In this document: positions 47,811 through 55,337 of the stretch, one piece after another
Layout: the number at the start of each line of letters is the position of its first letter
Numbering within the stretch: the first letter of the stretch is position 1
Virus record (IMG/VR): IMGVR_UViG_3300009167_000007
Location: 1 to 64,000 of that record
Strand: one strand, 5' to 3'
Source of the DNA: a virus
DNA: 64,000 bases
Position numbers and translations under genes: made by a program
Notes under the pieces: model-generated
Seen by the model: only the letters and a program-made list of their open reading frames with translations
What the model was told of the DNA's origin: nothing
Databases searched by the model: none

Positions 47811-49463
47811 TTACGATGCTCCAGCGTCATCCGCCTGCTTGAACAGGGCGACGATGACCTGGGAATTCGCCAGCATGCGGTTGACGTGTTCGGGTGGCAG
47901 CGACGCGAAGGAGCTGGACTGGTTGTCGGTGGGAAGCCAGCCGCAGTCGATGACGAGCTGCTTGTAGTCGGCGAAGGTCTTGCCGCAGTCCGTGACGACC
48001 CGGTGAAGCGCCATGGCCTGGCTATCGGGAGGCGTGGAAGCCGCCGAAGGTGCCGGCTTGGGAGGCGTGGAAGCCGCCGAAGGTGCCACCCTGGGAGGCT
48101 TCGGGGTGAACTCCGAGGAAATCCATGCCCGAAGGTTTGCGTGCTTCGCGATGGCAATCCGGCAGACATGGTCGCTGAGGTCCTGAACCCCTTGCGTTTC
48201 GGAAAAGTCCAGCGATCCGAACTCGGTCTGGGCGGAGAACCAGTCACGTACCATTTCCCACGTCATCATTGGGAACTCGCGTCCCAGATTGTTTATGACC
48301 GCTTCAAAGTTCTGCTGCGTTTCACTCAGAGCGGCTTGAGGCGTGCTTTGGGGCTCCGAAGGTGCCTGGACAGCCGGAGGCGGTTCAGGACTAGCCTGCG
48401 GGGCTGCTGGAGCCGGCGGAGCCAGCTTTGGCGGACGACCGCGGCGCTTCGGAGCCGCGAACGGGTCTGCGGGGGTAGCTTCGCCGGTCACTGGTACGGA
48501 TCGCGGATTCGGAACCGGGTTCAATTCGGGGTTCGATTGGTCAGCCAGGGCTTGTGCCAGCGGGGACACTGGAGCGCCGGCTGGAGCCTGTACTTTCGGA
48601 GGGGGAGGCTGGAGCATCTCAGTAGCTGCATCCGATGCAGTTGATTCAGAGGCGATTCTGGCTCGCTGTACCTGGATGGAACCGATGTCGATGGTCTTCC
48701 CTTGCTCAAACTCCTCGTCGTCGTTGAGCACATCCCGAAGTTCAGCCGATTGCGGGATGATCTTGCACAGCGCCCGGATGGCTGATTTTGACCACATCGC
48801 CGCCGTGTGGGTGTTCCAGATTGAGTCCGGCTCAGAGGCTCCACGCGAGAACGCCCTGATTTTGTTGATGTCCTTGTTGTACAGCACCTTGGACACAGTC
48901 TCCCCGGACTTCATCTTGCAGACGGCGTACACGGCGACGACCGGACCGGCGTCATCCTCACCCACGTAGCGCTCGTGCTCGATGTTCGGGTGAAGCCCAA
49001 GGGTATGCCGGAAGGTGTCCTTCGCGAACACCGGCTCGACCCAGACCGCCCCGACGTTGGGATGGTTGTAGCACAGGTCCAGAAGTCCTTGGTAACCAGG
49101 CAGGAACTGGGCCTGCATCTTGTACGTCCCGTCCGGCTGCTTGCAGTTGAACGGCACCAGGTGAGCCTGGCGACCATCCACTTCGAGTCCCCGGGCTGCC
49201 GACTTGAGCAGCGACTCAATGACGGAGAGCTTACCCTCTGGAGTCGTGAAGCACTGCTGGAGTTTTGGGCTTCGGAGGGCTGCCGTCATAGCGACCCGGG
49301 CGAATCGTTCCGGGCTGATGTGCTTGGCGCAGGCCAGACGGAGTTGTTCGAGGATGTTCGGGCTCGTCAGGAAGCTCTTGACGAGTTCCATGGGCTTTGG
49401 AGCGCCCTGTTGGGCTACTGGAAGTGCGGTATTCATGTGGTTTTGTGTCGTAACTACCGTCAA
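47811..49463 (-). CDS. recT: RecT-family single-strand annealing protein with long C-terminal extension
   Basis: This gene encodes 550 residues from ATG 49463 (ATG 49436 also possible). Residues ~15-260 are RecT: KSFLTSPNILEQLRLACAKH, AALRSPKLQQCF, SVIESLLKSAARGLEVDGRQ, AQFLPGYQGLLDLCY and WNTHTAAMWSKSAIRAL. The remainder, about 290 residues, is unusual: Pro/Ala/Gln-rich linkers (including APSAASTPP repeats) around two short helical domains. RecT anneals ssDNA made by the exonuclease downstream. The extension may tether partners. Confidence 0.9.
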   Translation of the reverse strand: MTVVTTQNHMNTALPVAQQGAPKPMELVKSFLTSPNILEQLRLACAKHISPERFARVAMTAALRSPKLQQCFTTPEGKLSVIESLLKSAARGLEVDGRQAHLVPFNCKQPDGTYKMQAQFLPGYQGLLDLCYNHPNVGAVWVEPVFAKDTFRHTLGLHPNIEHERYVGEDDAGPVVAVYAVCKMKSGETVSKVLYNKDINKIRAFSRGASEPDSIWNTHTAAMWSKSAIRALCKIIPQSAELRDVLNDDEEFEQGKTIDIGSIQVQRARIASESTASDAATEMLQPPPPKVQAPAGAPVSPLAQALADQSNPELNPVPNPRSVPVTGEATPADPFAAPKRRGRPPKLAPPAPAAPQASPEPPPAVQAPSEPQSTPQAALSETQQNFEAVINNLGREFPMMTWEMVRDWFSAQTEFGSLDFSETQGVQDLSDHVCRIAIAKHANLRAWISSEFTPKPPRVAPSAASTPPKPAPSAASTPPDSQAMALHRVVTDCGKTFADYKQLVIDCGWLPTDNQSSSFASLPPEHVNRMLANSQVIVALFKQADDAGAS

Positions 49464-49920
49464 CCGTGGTGGTTGGGGGTAAAATGGGGTCTTCGAGTGG
49501 TGTAATCGTGATCAGGCATCCTGGATTCATCAATCTCGCTGGGCACCATTGCTTCTGGGCGACCAAATGGACGATTTGAGCGTCGTCATGCCAGGCTCCG
49601 ATGGTCGTCAGGGCGTCAAAAACGCTCTTGGCGGCATTGTCGATGTCGGGTTTCTTCGTGTGATGCCTCGGAGCCGCATCCTTGAGACCGTTTTTGCCGA
49701 AATGCGATTGCGGACGTCGGAAAAAGAACGACATCTCGATGTAAATGGGCATTTCACCGAAGGATTTGAGTCCGGAAGCCTTCGCGGCAATGGCAATCTG
49801 GCTTTTCCAGCCTTCAGCCGTGCCAGGATCGTACACTCTGGCCTTTCCGTGGAAGGAGAATGCCCTTGGACGGGGCTGCCCCTTCGGATCGCCATCAACC
49901 CAGAATTGAATGCGGTGCAT
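49231..49920 (-). CDS. rusA: RusA-family Holliday junction resolvase, 3' end overlapping recT
   Basis: From ATG 49920 the first ~140 residues are RusA-like: IQFWVDGDPKGQPRPRAFSF, YIEMSFFFRRPQSHF, KKPDIDNAAKSVFDALTTIG and WHDDAQIVHL, with the catalytic aspartates in the PDxDN and DDxQ motifs. A normal RusA ends near residue 150, but this frame stays open for another 233 bases inside recT, where it is shadow-like. Either there is a true C-terminal extension or a frameshift hides an earlier stop. It is the first gene of the leftward block. Confidence 0.8.
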   Translation of the reverse strand: MHRIQFWVDGDPKGQPRPRAFSFHGKARVYDPGTAEGWKSQIAIAAKASGLKSFGEMPIYIEMSFFFRRPQSHFGKNGLKDAAPRHHTKKPDIDNAAKSVFDALTTIGAWHDDAQIVHLVAQKQWCPARLMNPGCLITITPLEDPILPPTTTVDGSYDTKPHEYRTSSSPTGRSKAHGTRQELPDEPEHPRTTPSGLRQAHQPGTIRPGRYDGSPPKPKTPAVLHDSRG

Positions 49921-50174
49921 GCGGTGAGAAATTGCCGCCGTGACCTCCCGGGGAGTCGGAATGTGTTGCAGACCGGGTCCGGTCGGTCGGCCAGCGGCGG
50001 CGAAAGTCGATTCTGCGGTCTGCAACACGGTTTTACAAGAAGCTTCCTTCGTGCCAGACTGTTTTTGGCGTCGGGAACGAGTTGTTCACCGGTTGTTCAC
50101 AGGGAACTTGATCACTGAGTGGAACTTGGTCACTCCGAAATCGCGATTGACCACACCCTGCATTCAGGGTATCG
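49921..50174. promoter_or_regulatory. Divergent control region between early and late-type operons
   Basis: This is the only place where minus-strand and plus-strand blocks start back to back. It contains direct repeats GTTGTTCAC (50081 and 50092), direct repeats GAACTTG(A/G)TCACT (50104-50116 and 50122-50134, 18 bases apart), and the palindrome-containing promoter at 50147-50175. The repeats are spaced by one or nearly two helical turns, as for regulator dimers. A leftward promoter must also be here but I cannot fix its position. Confidence 0.55.
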
Positions 50175-50175
50175 G
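50147..50175 (+). promoter_or_regulatory. Promoter with palindromic operator in the spacer
   Basis: TTGACC (50147-50152), a 17-base spacer, then TATCGG (50170-50175). The palindrome ACCCTGCATTCAGGGT (50155-50170) fills the spacer, the classic place for a repressor or activator. The first ATG (50184) lies so close that the mRNA may be nearly leaderless. Confidence 0.5.
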
Positions 50176-50183
50176 TGATTCCG

Positions 50184-50459
50184 ATGACAACCTCTTTCAC
50201 CTCGCTGTCTCCGGCAACCATTGCTGCGGCGAATGTCAGCCGGCGCAATCTGGTCATCGAGATGGCGTCCGACGGACCGATTCTGTACGTCCTGCTTCAC
50301 GACACCTGCAATCCCGATGCCGTCGTTAGCACGACCAACTACAGCTTCACGATGCGGAACCTGGATTACTGGGAGTCCCCGTTGAACTTCGTCGGGAAGG
50401 TCAGCGGATTCCTGGATTCAGCAGGAAACGCCCTGGTCACCGAAATCACCTCGTGCTGA
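50184..50459 (+). CDS. Small virion-type protein
   Basis: This gene encodes 91 residues from ATG 50184 (a GTG at 50175 adds three). No Shine-Dalgarno is seen; a leaderless transcript is possible. ANVSRRNLVIEMASDGPILY, then NYSFTMRNLDYWESP and GKVSGFLDSAGNALVTEI match small beta-sandwich proteins encoded near phage structural genes, which share the aNxsRkgLxIqN and YWExP...GkVsgxwdsA patterns. It is probably a decoration or tail-spike accessory protein. Confidence 0.6.
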   Translation: MTTSFTSLSPATIAAANVSRRNLVIEMASDGPILYVLLHDTCNPDAVVSTTNYSFTMRNLDYWESPLNFVGKVSGFLDSAGNALVTEITSC

Positions 50460-50472
50460 AAGGAGAATCACC

Positions 50473-50745
50473 ATGCCCATGTATCGAAATCCGGTTGGCG
50501 GCGGAACATCCGGGGGTATCCCGGAGGCACCGACCGACGGTAGCATCTATGCGCGGCGCGGATCGGACGCCACCTGGAGGAACCTGGAAGTCGTTGCCAC
50601 CCCGCCATCATCAGCCGATCCCAATGGTCAGATTCTCGGCTTCGCCAAGGGGCAGACTTACGCGCAGACGGATACGTCACTCACCTACAAGATTCGCGAC
50701 TGGACCTTCAACGGAACTCCTGGAACAACCACTGGCTGGATTTGA
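50473..50745 (+). CDS. Small fiber-like protein
   Basis: This gene encodes 90 residues with ribosome binding site AAAGGAG before the ATG. IPEAPTDGSIYARRGSDATW is a motif repeated twice in the next protein (APLGTSLYARSNANW and APPDGQTYGRRGSDASW). A Pro/Gly-rich tail follows. It is probably a virion surface or fiber component. Confidence 0.55.
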   Translation: MPMYRNPVGGGTSGGIPEAPTDGSIYARRGSDATWRNLEVVATPPSSADPNGQILGFAKGQTYAQTDTSLTYKIRDWTFNGTPGTTTGWI

Positions 50746-50747
50746 AC

Positions 50748-52388
50748 ATGAAAACGAAACTCCTGCTCCTCGCGACCTGGCTTGCTTCCATGGCGGCTGT
50801 GGCGCAATCCCCCATCGGAAGCTACTCCATGAGCCTGTGGGCGCACACCAACCTGAACGTCAACCGGGCGCTGGAAACCGGAGAAATTGGGCGGGCGATT
50901 GGCTACATCTCCAACGGGATCGTTTCCACCATCACCATCCCGAGCACCAACGGGTTCATCGGCGATGCACCGCTGGGCACCAGTCTCTATGCGCGCAGCA
51001 ATGCGAATTGGCAGGTGTTCACCATCCCAAGCACCAACGGGTTCATCCCCGAAGCCCCGCCTGACGGTCAGACCTACGGACGCCGTGGCTCGGACGCCTC
51101 GTGGCAACTCATGCCGGGGGGCTCCGACACCAACGCCGTCGCTGCCGTGGCCGACCTGGCGACGCTCACCAACAGCGTGGTGAATCGCACAAAGGCTTTG
51201 GTCGGAAAGACTGACGATGCGACCTGGACGGCCTGGCAACTCGTTCCGTCGGGTGGCGGCAGTCCGGCGCAAACCTTCACCAATCTCAGCACCGCTGGAG
51301 GAGATTGGGATGAAGGATTTGGTTCTTGTCTCGCGAGTGGTCAGAACTTTCAAACCAATATCACCTGGCGTGTGACAGTTCAAGATTGCAACTGTCCGAC
51401 AGTTTACAATCTAATCGCATCTGAATTTGGTGCCAGCTATCAATTTGATGGCTACATCTTCAGGGCGGTCAATTCAGCCCCGGCTGCTTTGGTGGAAGCA
51501 CCAAACACATCCGGGTTCACACTCCTTGCTGGAAGCACGAACATTGTGGAATCAACTCGGCAATATATTCGTTTCCAATTCGTTGCCTTGGCGACCAATG
51601 CGCTGTCGGTCGCCGTAAGACGCGGCGCAGCGACTGGCGGATTGAATGATTACACCATAAACGATGTTTCGTTTACCAAGCTGGCCGTCACTGGTTATGA
51701 ACCCAACGGCAGCAACATTCTCGCTTCCGCAGCGATTCCAGGATACGCCTGGAAAAAGGTCTATACTGAATCGCAGGGAGGCAGTGTCACGGAGGCGCTG
51801 GTGATGGTGGCGGATTCGACGGCGGTGTTCCCGACCAACACCAAGTATGTGCGCTTTCAGGCACCGACGGGACTTTCCATAACCCTGACGAACAACAATG
51901 TCATCCCCGATGGTTCGGCAGACTTCACCAGCTTCTTCCTTTACGATACCTACTACGGAGATTTGGGGAGCGTGCGCATCCCGCAAGATACCAACGGAAC
52001 GGACGGTGTGGGCTCCAATGTGAAGATGGCCGAGGGCACTGGGGATGTTGTCATGGTGCCACGCACATTCTACACTTATCGGTTCGACTCGGCGCAAAGC
52101 CTGTGGATCTTGGGAGCCGAGAACAATCTCGTGGCGCAGGATCTTCCCGCTGATGTGAAGGACTCGTTGATCGTGCAGCTTCTCCCCTGGGCGCTGACCA
52201 ACTACGCCCGGCTGTTTCCGCACGGCCCGATGGTCGGGACACCGGCCAACCCCATCTCACTGCCCGACATTGGTCCGCGACCGATGGGCGGTCGGGACAT
52301 TTACGCACCCGCACCGCTGGCTCCGCGATCCAGCCCGGTGTACAACGTCGAGATCAACGTCGGACCTCAAAACGAGCCAACACCATGA
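50748..52388 (+). CDS. Exported fiber-like protein with repeated DGxxYxRR modules
   Basis: This gene encodes 546 residues from ATG 50748. The first 21 residues (MKTKLLLLATWLASMAAVAQ) are a clear Sec signal peptide, unusual for a virion protein. Two copies of an APxDGxxYxRxxxxxW module follow (residues ~60-125), then beta-rich domains: one with a galactose-binding or sandwich-like look (QNFQTNITWRVTVQD), and one resembling a virion head/tail fiber domain (FPTNTKYVRFQAPTGLSITL). It may be a secreted phage adhesin or host-surface protein rather than a particle component. Confidence 0.6.
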   Translation: MKTKLLLLATWLASMAAVAQSPIGSYSMSLWAHTNLNVNRALETGEIGRAIGYISNGIVSTITIPSTNGFIGDAPLGTSLYARSNANWQVFTIPSTNGFIPEAPPDGQTYGRRGSDASWQLMPGGSDTNAVAAVADLATLTNSVVNRTKALVGKTDDATWTAWQLVPSGGGSPAQTFTNLSTAGGDWDEGFGSCLASGQNFQTNITWRVTVQDCNCPTVYNLIASEFGASYQFDGYIFRAVNSAPAALVEAPNTSGFTLLAGSTNIVESTRQYIRFQFVALATNALSVAVRRGAATGGLNDYTINDVSFTKLAVTGYEPNGSNILASAAIPGYAWKKVYTESQGGSVTEALVMVADSTAVFPTNTKYVRFQAPTGLSITLTNNNVIPDGSADFTSFFLYDTYYGDLGSVRIPQDTNGTDGVGSNVKMAEGTGDVVMVPRTFYTYRFDSAQSLWILGAENNLVAQDLPADVKDSLIVQLLPWALTNYARLFPHGPMVGTPANPISLPDIGPRPMGGRDIYAPAPLAPRSSPVYNVEINVGPQNEPTP

Positions 52389-52846
52389 AGCACCTCATCC
52401 GCATCACGCTCCTCACCCTGCTCATGCTGCAAGCCTGGTCGCAGATCATTCTGCTGCCAGGCGATGACGCCTACCTCGATCCCGTCGAGGGGTCTGGGCA
52501 GGGTTACGTCCACATCTACGACACGTTCCCAGCGCCGCTGGACGGTTCGATCATCATCCTGTCCGCCGTCCGGGACGGTCGTGGGTACGTCCACAACCTG
52601 TTCGGCGACGCCATGGCGATGGAGCTGGACTGGGGCTTCCCCGTCCACGGAAAATCACCCTACGGCCTGGAGATGGACACCTGGTATTACCTGCGCGGGA
52701 CCGATGCGACCGGGGCCACAGCGTTGCGCACGGAGCCGTTCCTCATGGACGGCCCGAGCATCAATCCGCTGATTCCTGAGCCGAAGGACTTCGCCCTCCT
52801 CTGCGCCATCGGCCTCATCCTTTTCGCAGCAACCAAACACCTATGA
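52385..52846 (+). CDS. Exported protein with PEP-CTERM-like tail
   Basis: This gene encodes 153 residues. The signal peptide is MKHLIRITLLTLLMLQAWSQ. The body has GQGYVHIYDTFPAPLDGSII and RGYVHNLFGDAMAMELDWG, a beta module also seen in the 53451-54416 product (GGQGYVLSGNTVV). It ends with IPEPKDFALLCAIGLI, a hydrophobic helix and a basic end, close to the PEP-CTERM exosortase tripartite tail. It is predicted to be anchored or sorted at the host envelope. Overlaps of 4 bases join it to both neighbours. Confidence 0.6.
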   Translation: MKHLIRITLLTLLMLQAWSQIILLPGDDAYLDPVEGSGQGYVHIYDTFPAPLDGSIIILSAVRDGRGYVHNLFGDAMAMELDWGFPVHGKSPYGLEMDTWYYLRGTDATGATALRTEPFLMDGPSINPLIPEPKDFALLCAIGLILFAATKHL

Positions 52847-53454
52847 TCACCAGCAACCAGCCTCCCGCAATACCGACTGAAACACAGGCCGGCGGGTTCA
52901 GCTTCGTCGTCGAAGTGCAACCCGACTGGAACCTGCTCGGATGCAACCTCGAAACGACGAACAACTTCCTGGCCGAACTCATCCCGACTGCGCCGGAAGA
53001 CTCGATGCTCTACCTCTACCGGCGGGAGGAAGGATTCGCGATCATCAGCTTCCTCGACGGCCAATGGTCCGAACCCGAGACGACCATCACTCCCGGCACC
53101 GGGTTCTGGTTCCGCTCGCCTGTCCACACGTGGCTGGAGTTCAGAGGCGAAGTCGTCACCGGGACCAACACCGTGACGCTGGCGAGGGATTACAACCTCG
53201 TGGCCTGCCCCGTGACACGCTCGGGCAATGTCTCATCGGAACTCGGATTCGAGCCCGACGACGGCGACATGATCTACCAGTACGTGCCGAAGGTGCCCGA
53301 CGACCCGGCCTATCCCGGCTACTACGTCACGAGCACCTTCGACGGCATCTGGCTCCCCCGCCAGCCGTTCCTTGGTATCGGCAGCGGAATGTGGATCAGG
53401 CGACAAAAGGTCGGCTCATGGACAGCGAACACGACTCCGATTTCCGGACGATGA
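52843..53454 (+). CDS. Surface protein with two WNL-type repeats
   Basis: This gene encodes 203 residues and lacks its own signal peptide. Two repeats of about 85 residues are seen: QPDWNLLGCNLETTNNFLAE ... DSMLYLYRREEGFAI ... ITPGTGFWFRS, and DYNLVACPVTRSGNVSSELG ... DDGDMIYQYV ... FLGIGSGMWIRRQ. This W-N-L ... P-x-D-G ... F-D-G-x-W ... G-x-G-x-W-I module is abundant in secreted proteins of Verrucomicrobia and relatives. Being coupled between two exported proteins, it probably works with them. Confidence 0.6.
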   Translation: MITSNQPPAIPTETQAGGFSFVVEVQPDWNLLGCNLETTNNFLAELIPTAPEDSMLYLYRREEGFAIISFLDGQWSEPETTITPGTGFWFRSPVHTWLEFRGEVVTGTNTVTLARDYNLVACPVTRSGNVSSELGFEPDDGDMIYQYVPKVPDDPAYPGYYVTSTFDGIWLPRQPFLGIGSGMWIRRQKVGSWTANTTPISGR

Positions 53455-54416
53455 TGCGCACCATCCAATTCGGTGTCAGCGCGATGGCGTGCGCCGCCCT
53501 TGCGCTGAGCGCGGATTACGGGCTGTGGCCCGACGGGATTCTTGACGTACCGACCGTTCAAGGCGCGGGGCTGGCGACGGTAGCCTACGACGCCGACGTC
53601 GACACGTCACACTTCTGGCTCATCGGCGATATTCAGGGAGGTCAGGGTTACGTGCTCTCCGGCAATACCGTCGTCAGCCTGCTTGCGCTCAACACCGGGA
53701 ACTCCGGACCGCGATACATCCGGTTCTTCGGAGAGTCCATTTTGGCTCCCAACGTCCATTACCGTCTGGGCACAAGCCAGACCAAGGTTGGACCTGGGGC
53801 GTCAATCGTCGACCCAATCTTCCTCTCTGGATCGTTCTGGATCAAGACGAGCACTGACGGAAAGCGGACCTTGATGACCGGACTGGATTTTGGCATCGAG
53901 GTACAGGCCGGCTGGAATGTTCTGGCTCCGCCGCTGGACACGGACGGTGGAACCCTGGCTGACGTGATTCCGGTGGCGCAGGACGGCACCATGGCCTACT
54001 TCTCGGACAGCGCTCTCGGATTCAGGGTATCAACATTCGATTCCGGCGAGTGGCTTCCCGACGGCAAAACCCCTCTGGTCCCGGGAACCGGCGTCATCAT
54101 CCGGGTGCGCGAGACAGGATGGCTGACATTCACCGGGACCGTCATTCGCGAGCCGCGAACCGTGAGGATTGCCAGCGGATGGAACCTCGTGGGGTGTTCG
54201 TCCGGACGCCAGGGGTTGCTCCAGACAGAACTCGGTTATGCGCCAGTTCCCGGTGATACCGTGATGGACCAGGTAGCTGGAGGATCAGGGTTTCACGCGT
54301 ACACCTGGGATGGAAACACGTGGGTTCCAGAGGAACCGCTCATCCTTTCAGGTCATGGCTACTGGATTCAGAGACGTGGTGACCCAGTGGACTGGACGCC
54401 GCCGCCAATTCCGTGA
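53451..54416 (+). CDS. Exported protein with WNL repeats
   Basis: This gene encodes 321 residues. ATG 53451 overlaps the preceding stop by 4 bases, and MMRTIQFGVSAMACAALALS is a signal peptide, which fixes this start over longer frames. Residues ~30-120 carry the GGQGYVLSGNTVVSLL module shared with the 52385 product. Then come two WNL repeats: EVQAGWNVLAPPLDTDGGTL ... DGTMAYFSDSALGF ... PGTGVIIRVRE and RIASGWNLVGCSSGRQGLLQ ... GDTVMDQVAG ... LSGHGYWIQRRG. It is predicted to be periplasmic or outer-surface. No catalytic motif is visible. Confidence 0.65.
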   Translation: MMRTIQFGVSAMACAALALSADYGLWPDGILDVPTVQGAGLATVAYDADVDTSHFWLIGDIQGGQGYVLSGNTVVSLLALNTGNSGPRYIRFFGESILAPNVHYRLGTSQTKVGPGASIVDPIFLSGSFWIKTSTDGKRTLMTGLDFGIEVQAGWNVLAPPLDTDGGTLADVIPVAQDGTMAYFSDSALGFRVSTFDSGEWLPDGKTPLVPGTGVIIRVRETGWLTFTGTVIREPRTVRIASGWNLVGCSSGRQGLLQTELGYAPVPGDTVMDQVAGGSGFHAYTWDGNTWVPEEPLILSGHGYWIQRRGDPVDWTPPPIP

Positions 54417-54574
54417 AACGACCCCTGACATGGTGTGCTACGGTGGTGGCTTTTCTGGCGCTCATCTTCCTGATTCTGGGGTGCGCGTTCAGGACGAATC
54501 AGTCTTTCGGCTGGGATGTGTTTGGCAAGTATCACAGCACGCACCAGACCAATGCGGTGAAGCCACACAAATGA
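54413..54574 (+). CDS. Small lipoprotein
   Basis: This gene encodes 53 residues from GTG 54413, whose GTGA overlaps the preceding stop. The sequence KRPLTWCATVVAFLALIFL runs into LILGC, a lipobox with Cys at about residue 25, then a 28-residue polar part (AFRTNQSFGWDVFGKYHSTH). It is a predicted lipoprotein of the outer membrane or periplasm. Phage lipoproteins of this size act as o-spanins or receptor-blocking superinfection-exclusion proteins; its place in the exported cluster favours the latter, without proof. Confidence 0.6.
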   Translation: MKRPLTWCATVVAFLALIFLILGCAFRTNQSFGWDVFGKYHSTHQTNAVKPHK

Positions 54575-54575
54575 T

Positions 54576-54604
54576 TTGACGTAGCGGCGGGGCGGGTGCA
54601 TCGT
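54576..54604 (+). promoter_or_regulatory. Candidate promoter for the PEP-CTERM gene
   Basis: TTGACG (54576-54581), a 17-base spacer, then CATCGT (54599-54604), followed by a leader of about 35 bases to the ATG at 54644. The -10 box is weak, but the -35 and spacing match the candidates at 50147 and 56907. Confidence 0.35.
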
Positions 54605-54643
54605 GTCTTCACTCGACCGGATGACCCGGGAGTGAACAACCGT

Positions 54644-55273
54644 ATGAACAAACACATCACCGCACTCGTTTCTGCATCCGCACTCGCCCTTCTGTCTGTT
54701 TCCACCTCCGCCGCCCTGTTTGGTAATCCCAGCGTGGCGATCTACCCCCCGGCCACTCCGGCTGTCCTGGGACCCTTGGTCACAACCCTCAGTTCGTCCG
54801 TCGTGGACGACAACGGCAACTTCGCTGCCACTTTGACGACCGCCGTCCACTCGGGCGGTTCCAACCCGCTGGGCGGGCTCACCTTCGTTTACACGCTCAG
54901 CAACGACCTGCTGCCTCCCAGCAACCGAGATGACGTGTACGCCTTCTCCGTCACCTGGAATCCGGCTTGGATTCCTGCTGTGATTGATGTGGATACCGCC
55001 GCGGGTGCCGGCGTCGTTCCCTTCAGCTTCGGCTTTGGACCCAACGGAGTCGTCTTCGCCTTCAACTTCGTCTCCTTGGTGGCTGGGGCGACTTCCGTGC
55101 CAATCGCCGTGGGCACTGCCGCTCCATTGTGGACCACCAGCAATGCAGGCATCATCAACGGGACCACGGAGGATGCGGTGGCGCTGGTGCCCGTGCCTGA
55201 GCCGTCCACCTTCGCCGGCTTGTTCGCCCTGGGCCTTGCCGGGTTTGCCGCTTTCCGACGTTTTCGGTGCTGA
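54644..55273 (+). CDS. PEP-CTERM sorted exported protein
   Basis: This gene encodes 209 residues from ATG 54644 (GGGAG upstream); the frame extends further 5' but without a signal peptide at its start. The signal peptide is MNKHITALVSASALALLSVS. The body is a beta-sandwich-like domain rich in Ser, Thr, Val and Gly. The C-terminus is a textbook PEP-CTERM tail: VPVPEPSTFAGLFALGLAGF then AAFRRFRC (PEP motif, hydrophobic helix, Arg cluster). In hosts with exosortase (EpsH/XrtA) this tail is cut and the protein reaches the surface. In a phage it would borrow the host system. Confidence 0.85.
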   Translation: MNKHITALVSASALALLSVSTSAALFGNPSVAIYPPATPAVLGPLVTTLSSSVVDDNGNFAATLTTAVHSGGSNPLGGLTFVYTLSNDLLPPSNRDDVYAFSVTWNPAWIPAVIDVDTAAGAGVVPFSFGFGPNGVVFAFNFVSLVAGATSVPIAVGTAAPLWTTSNAGIINGTTEDAVALVPVPEPSTFAGLFALGLAGFAAFRRFRC

Positions 55274-55296
55274 GGGTAGGGTACGCTAAGTGCGCA

Positions 55297-55337
55297 CGCC
55301 CCGGCGGGGTTCGTCTCCTCCGGGGCGGTTTTGTTTT
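55297..55337 (+). terminator. Rho-independent terminator
   Basis: The stem CGCCCCGG (55297-55304) and CCGGGGCG (55320-55327) is followed by TTTTGTTTT (55329-55337). It ends the plus-strand exported-protein operon directly against the 3' end of the convergent terminase gene. Confidence 0.85.

Noticed and set aside
52941-53450. Upstream extension of the exported protein starting at 53451
   Set aside because: The extension is an Arg/His-rich shadow of the preceding gene, and a signal peptide begins exactly at 53451.
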